In this document: positions 60,266 to 64,000 of the stretch, one piece after another | Numbering within the stretch: the stretch's first letter is position 1 | Layout of the letters: every line of letters starts with the position of its first letter | Source of the DNA: Streptomyces sindenensis | GTDB lineage: Bacteria; Actinomycetota; Actinomycetes; Streptomycetales; Streptomycetaceae | Direction: 5' to 3' | Length of the DNA: 64,000 nt | Assembly: GCF_014649035.1 (NCBI RefSeq) | Contig: NZ_BMSG01000016.1 | Coordinates: 62,001-126,000 of the forward strand | Notes under the pieces: model-generated | The model's database searches: none | Seen by the model: the letters and a program-made list of their open reading frames with translations, nothing else | What the model was told of the DNA's origin: nothing | Position numbers and translations under genes: made by a program

Positions 60266-63150
60266 GTACGCAGTGCCAGCGCCCCGCGTGCGAGGGCGAC
60301 TACGAGGACATGGGCGGCGGTGAGCTGTACTGCGACACCTGCGGTCTGGCCCCGGTCGTCTCGCCGACGGGCATGGTCTCCTCGCCGCCGACCGGGATCG
60401 CCGGGGGCGGCCGGGCGAGCGGCCGGGACAGCTCCTCGCAGCGTTCCGGCTCCCGCGCCTCCGCCCGGTCCTCGTCCCGTTCGTCGACCTCGCGCCGTTC
60501 GGTCTCCGGCCGGCTGTCGCGGTCGCTGTCCGGGGCGTCCGCCTCCCGTTCGGTCTCGGTGCGTTCCTCCGGCTCGACGTCGGCGGCCTCAGCCCGGGGG
60601 CGGCTCGGCGTCGGCCTGGTGGAGGTGCCGGACGTCCCCCGGCCCGATCCGCGTACGGCGGTGATGGAGCGGGCGGAGGTGCCCGAGCGCAAGCGGTTCT
60701 GCTCCCGTTCGGACTGCGGGGCGCCGGTGGGCCGTTCGCGCGGTGAGCGGCCGGGCCGCACCGAGGGGTTCTGCACCAAGTGCGGCCACCCCTACTCCTT
60801 CGTGCCGAAGCTGACCGGCGGCGACATCGTGCACGGCCAGTACGAGGTCGTGGGCTGTCTGGCGCACGGCGGTCTCGGCTGGGTGTATCTCGCGGTGGAC
60901 CGGGCCGTCTCCGACCGCTGGGTGGTCCTCAAGGGCCTGCTGGACACCGGCGACCAGGACGCGATGGCCGCCGCGATCTCCGAGCGCCGCTTCCTCGCGG
61001 AGATCGAGCACTCCAACATCGTGCGGATCTACAACTTCGTCGAACACCTCGACCAGCGCACCGGATCCCTCGACGGCTACATCGTCATGGAGTACGTCGG
61101 CGGCAAGGCGCTCAAGGAGATCGCCAACGAGCGCCGCACCCCGGCCGGGAAGCGCGATCCGCTGCCGGTGGAACAGGCCTGCGCGTACGGGATCGAGGCG
61201 CTGGAGGCGCTCGGTCATCTGCACAGCCGCAATCTGCTCTACTGCGACTTCAAGGTCGACAACGCGATCCAGACCGAGGACCAGCTCAAGCTGATCGACA
61301 TGGGCGCGGTGCGCCGGATGGACGACGACGAGTCCGCGATCTACGGCACGGTCGGCTACCAGGCCCCCGAGGTCGCGGAGCTGGGCCCGTCGGTCGCCTC
61401 CGATCTGTACACGGTGGCCCGGACGCTGGCGGTCCTCACCTTCGACTTCCAGGGGTACACGAACGTCTTCGTGGACTCACTGCCGGACCCGGACACCATC
61501 GAGGTGTTCCGCACCTACGAGTCGTTCTACCGGCTGCTGGTACGGGCCACCGACCCGGACCCGGCCCGCCGTTTCGCCTCCGCAGCGGAGATGGCCGAGC
61601 AGCTGACGGGGGTGCTGCGGGAGGTCGTGGCGCTCCAGACCGGCCGGCCGCGCCCGGCCGTGTCGACGCTGTTCGGCGCCGAGCTGCGCGTGGTCGACAC
61701 GGAGTTGTTCGCCCCGCAGACGGACGACGTCTCGCAGCTGGGCGGCCGGGACACCGGCTCCGGGCGGGGCGGGCCGCTGGGCCGCCGCAAGGGCCGCGGC
61801 GGCCGGCCGCCCGGCATCCCCGCGCAGGGTGGCGCGGGGCCAACCCACGGCGGGCTGTCCCACGGCGGTACGGCTCCGGCCGCGCCGGGGGCCGTGACGT
61901 CGGCGGTGGCCGGGGCGTTGCCGGTGGGAGCGCAGCCGTCCGGCCCGGCGGGCGGTCACGCGCCGGGTGCGGCGGGGGCCGCCCCGCTGGCCGCGCCGCC
62001 GACCCATGTCCGGGGCTCCGCGCCGGGTGCCGGGGCGCCGTTGCCGTACGCTCCCCCGGCGCATGCCACCGTCCCGGCGCCCCGGCCGCCCGACCAGGCC
62101 TCGGGCCCTGCGACCGGCCCGTACGCCACCGGCGCGGCGGCCGGCCCGTATGTCCAGACCGCCCCGGCCGGACCGTACGGTCCCGGCGGGGGTGTCCGGC
62201 TCGCCCCGTTCGACGCCCCGGCCACCGCGTTGGCGCTGCCGGTCCCCCGGGTCGACGCGCTGGACCCGAACGCCGGTTTCCTCGCGGGTCTGATGGCCTC
62301 CGCCCCGGCCGAGCTGATCACCGCCCTGCACACGGTCCCCACCCCCTCGCCGGAGACCCGGCTGCGGGAGCTGCGGGCCCGGCTGGAGATGCGGGAGGCG
62401 GATGCGGCCGCCCGTGCGCTGACCACCCTGGAGGGTGAACACGCGGACGACTGGCGGGTCGTCTGGTATCGGGGCGTCACCTCGCTGGTGACCGGCGACC
62501 ACGAGACGGCGGCGCTCTCCTTCGACGCGGTCTACGACGCGTTCCCCGGGGAAACGGCGCCCAAGCTGGCGCTCGGGATCTGCGCGGAGGTGCTGGGCCA
62601 GTTGGACAACGCCGCCGAGTACTACCGCCTGGTGTGGGCGACCGATCCGGAGTTCGTCAGCGCCGCGTTCGGCCTGGCCCGGGTGCAGATCGCCGCCGGG
62701 GAGCGGGGGGCGGCGGTGAGCACCCTGGAGTCGGTGCCGGAGGCCTCGATCCACTACACGGCGGCGCGGGTCGCCGCGGTCCGGGCGCGGCTGCGCGAAC
62801 GCTCGCACCGGGAGCCGCTGCTGGCCGATCTGACGGCCGCCGGGGCCCAGGTGACCGCGCTGGGCGCCTTCGGCCTGGACCCGGTGCGGCACGAGCAGTT
62901 GTCGACGGAGGTACTGGGCAAGGCGCTGGACTGGGTACTCTCCGGTAGTCCCGGTGTCCCGGGGCCGGGCGGACCGGACGCCGATCCGTCGGTTGCACGG
63001 AAGCTGCTCGGCGCCGAACCGACCGAGCGGGGACTGCGGTTCGGGCTGGAACGCTCGTACCGGATGCTCGCCCGGCTCGCGCAGCGGGGCGAGCAGAGGA
63101 TCGAACTGGTGGAGCGGGCCAACCGTTTCCGCCCCCGGACGTGGGTGTGA
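60262..63150 (+). CDS. pknG: PknG-like serine/threonine protein kinase
   Basis: 962 residues, longer than M. tuberculosis PknG (750). Order: N-terminal zinc ribbon (CQRPACEGDY ... LYCDTCGLAP); a low-complexity Ser/Arg stretch (about 50-115); the rubredoxin-like motif split as FCSRSDCG and FCTKCGHPYSF; kinase domain with Lys224 (VVLKGLL), catalytic Asp329 (YCDFKVDN) and metal Asp346 in D-M-G; a Pro/Ala/Gly linker (about 500-660); and a TPR region (from about 690, DDWRVVWYRGVTSLVTGDHE). PknG regulates central nitrogen and carbon metabolism via GarA. Here it sits with GlnX and GlnH, and with a phosphatase two bases downstream. Confidence 0.92.
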   Translation: MSTQCQRPACEGDYEDMGGGELYCDTCGLAPVVSPTGMVSSPPTGIAGGGRASGRDSSSQRSGSRASARSSSRSSTSRRSVSGRLSRSLSGASASRSVSVRSSGSTSAASARGRLGVGLVEVPDVPRPDPRTAVMERAEVPERKRFCSRSDCGAPVGRSRGERPGRTEGFCTKCGHPYSFVPKLTGGDIVHGQYEVVGCLAHGGLGWVYLAVDRAVSDRWVVLKGLLDTGDQDAMAAAISERRFLAEIEHSNIVRIYNFVEHLDQRTGSLDGYIVMEYVGGKALKEIANERRTPAGKRDPLPVEQACAYGIEALEALGHLHSRNLLYCDFKVDNAIQTEDQLKLIDMGAVRRMDDDESAIYGTVGYQAPEVAELGPSVASDLYTVARTLAVLTFDFQGYTNVFVDSLPDPDTIEVFRTYESFYRLLVRATDPDPARRFASAAEMAEQLTGVLREVVALQTGRPRPAVSTLFGAELRVVDTELFAPQTDDVSQLGGRDTGSGRGGPLGRRKGRGGRPPGIPAQGGAGPTHGGLSHGGTAPAAPGAVTSAVAGALPVGAQPSGPAGGHAPGAAGAAPLAAPPTHVRGSAPGAGAPLPYAPPAHATVPAPRPPDQASGPATGPYATGAAAGPYVQTAPAGPYGPGGGVRLAPFDAPATALALPVPRVDALDPNAGFLAGLMASAPAELITALHTVPTPSPETRLRELRARLEMREADAAARALTTLEGEHADDWRVVWYRGVTSLVTGDHETAALSFDAVYDAFPGETAPKLALGICAEVLGQLDNAAEYYRLVWATDPEFVSAAFGLARVQIAAGERGAAVSTLESVPEASIHYTAARVAAVRARLRERSHREPLLADLTAAGAQVTALGAFGLDPVRHEQLSTEVLGKALDWVLSGSPGVPGPGGPDADPSVARKLLGAEPTERGLRFGLERSYRMLARLAQRGEQRIELVERANRFRPRTWV

Positions 63151-63152
63151 AG

Positions 63153-64000
63153 ATGTCACAGAGCCAGCAGCAGCCCGCCCTGTCGAAGTGCCCCGGCTGC
63201 GAGGAGCCGCCGGCTGCGGGCGACCTGTTCTGCGGGGCGTGCGGCTACGACCTCTCCGCGGTGCCCGCGCGCCCCGATGACCGGCCCACGGTGGCCATCA
63301 CCGTGCCCCCGGCCGCCCCGGAGGCGCCCGCCGCCCCGCCCGCGCGGGCGGCCGAGGCCGTGCGGTGGCCCGCCGCCCCGGAGACCGACAGCTCGGACGT
63401 GCCCGCGCCCGTGCACCGCCCGTCGGACCTGCCGGGGACGGACTCGGGCGGCAGGCCCCTGGCGGAACAGGAGCGGGAGCAGGCCCAGCAGCGGGAACAG
63501 GCCCAGGAGCCGGGCGTGGCGGCCGAGCGGGGCGCACCGGTCGGGCCGGGGCCGGGTGCGGAGCCCGTCGGCGGGCCGGAGCCCTCGGCCGCCGCGGTGC
63601 GCCACGACGACCGGGCGGCCCCGGCGGCCGCCGAGCACCCCGGCGACTTCGCGCTGGCCGCGCCCGATCCCCGTACGGCGGAACACTCCGCCGCACCTGC
63701 CGCACCTGCGGCTCCCCCCGCCGGGGGGCAGGTCTGTGTGGCCTGCCGCTCCGGCCGGGTGGACCCCGACGGCTACTGCGAGAACTGCGGGCACGCCCAG
63801 CCCCGCGAGCGCGACCACATGGAGCAGGAGCTCGACGCGGTGGCCGCGGTGAGCGACCGGGGCCTGCGCCACCACCGCAACGAGGACTCCTTCGCGGTGT
63901 CCTCGACCGCGCTGCCGGACGGTTCGCCCGCCGTCGTCGCGATCGTCTGCGACGGCGTCTCCTCGGCGAGCCGCCCCGACGAGGCGTCGGCCGCCGCCGC
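63153..64000 (+). CDS. PP2C-family protein phosphatase with zinc ribbons; 3' end outside window
   Basis: 282 residues visible from ATG 63153. Two zinc ribbons: CPGCEEPPAAGDLFCGACGY at residues 13-32 and CVACRSG with YCENCGHAQP just before the catalytic part. Between them is about 160 residues of Pro/Ala/Glu-rich linker. The PP2C domain begins with AAVSDRGLRHHRNEDSFAV (Arg, Asn, Glu-Asp for phosphate and metal), then VVAIVCDGVSSASRP (metal Asp-Gly). It starts two bases after pknG, so kinase and phosphatase are probably made together and may act on the same targets. Confidence 0.85.
   Translation, partial: MSQSQQQPALSKCPGCEEPPAAGDLFCGACGYDLSAVPARPDDRPTVAITVPPAAPEAPAAPPARAAEAVRWPAAPETDSSDVPAPVHRPSDLPGTDSGGRPLAEQEREQAQQREQAQEPGVAAERGAPVGPGPGAEPVGGPEPSAAAVRHDDRAAPAAAEHPGDFALAAPDPRTAEHSAAPAAPAAPPAGGQVCVACRSGRVDPDGYCENCGHAQPRERDHMEQELDAVAAVSDRGLRHHRNEDSFAVSSTALPDGSPAVVAIVCDGVSSASRPDEASAAA

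Overview
The window is a stretch of high-GC actinobacterial chromosome, almost certainly from a Streptomyces. Codon third positions are strongly G/C, GTG starts are common, and many genes overlap as ATGA or GTGA. Gene content also fits: a nickel-regulated superoxide dismutase, a csn chitosan-oligosaccharide operon, XRE/DUF397 pairs, and solitary MalQ and allantoicase genes. I saw no rRNA, tRNA, CRISPR array, transposase or integrase.

Layout. 0-3.4 kb: end of a cation/proton antiporter, a membrane SpoIIE/PP2C phosphatase, an Nei-type DNA glycosylase and ribose-5-phosphate isomerase B. 3.6-9.5 kb: three paralogous amino-acid permeases with a biotin transporter gene between the first and second. 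9.6-14.3 kb: secreted glycerophosphodiesterase, transketolase and superoxide dismutase with a Nur-type operator. 14.3-16.6 kb: ArsR/DUF2071 pair and a xenobiotic acetyltransferase. 16.6-21.2 kb: an XRE/DUF397 pair diverging from a graspetide-type RiPP operon (precursor, ATP-grasp ligase, PIMT-like methyltransferase). The ligase gene carries an in-frame TGA, and the first gene looks like an ATP-binding protein that has lost its middle. 21.2-25.4 kb: XRE regulator, purine permease, glyoxalase-fold protein, GNAT acetyltransferase and mycothiol-dependent nitroreductase-like DsbA protein. 25.6-37.7 kb: two PepN aminopeptidase paralogues flanking an AbiEi-like protein, a very large secreted subtilisin, aspartate-semialdehyde dehydrogenase and a DUF1203 protein. 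38-43.8 kb: small secreted protein, allantoicase with a LysR regulator, MalQ, and a small 12-residue-repeat protein abutting malQ. 44.1-49.1 kb: secreted GH84-like hexosaminidase, HNH nuclease and MscS channel. 49.2-56.0 kb: csnR-csnEFGHK. 56.3-64 kb: a GlnX-GlnH-(coiled coil)-PknG-PP2C signalling cluster running off the end.

How the genes work together. The csn genes encode a repressor, an ABC importer without its own ATPase, a family 4 glycosidase and a sugar kinase, which together import and break down chitosan-derived sugars. The last cluster matches the mycobacterial GlnX/GlnH/PknG amino-acid sensing pathway, with two additions: a coiled-coil protein, and a phosphatase that shares N-terminal zinc ribbons with the kinase. 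The RiPP operon should make an ester-crosslinked, possibly aspartimide-containing peptide if its ligase is functional.

Most convergent gene ends carry long perfect hairpins. Several intergenic gaps hold short tandem or direct repeats of 7 to 30 bp.
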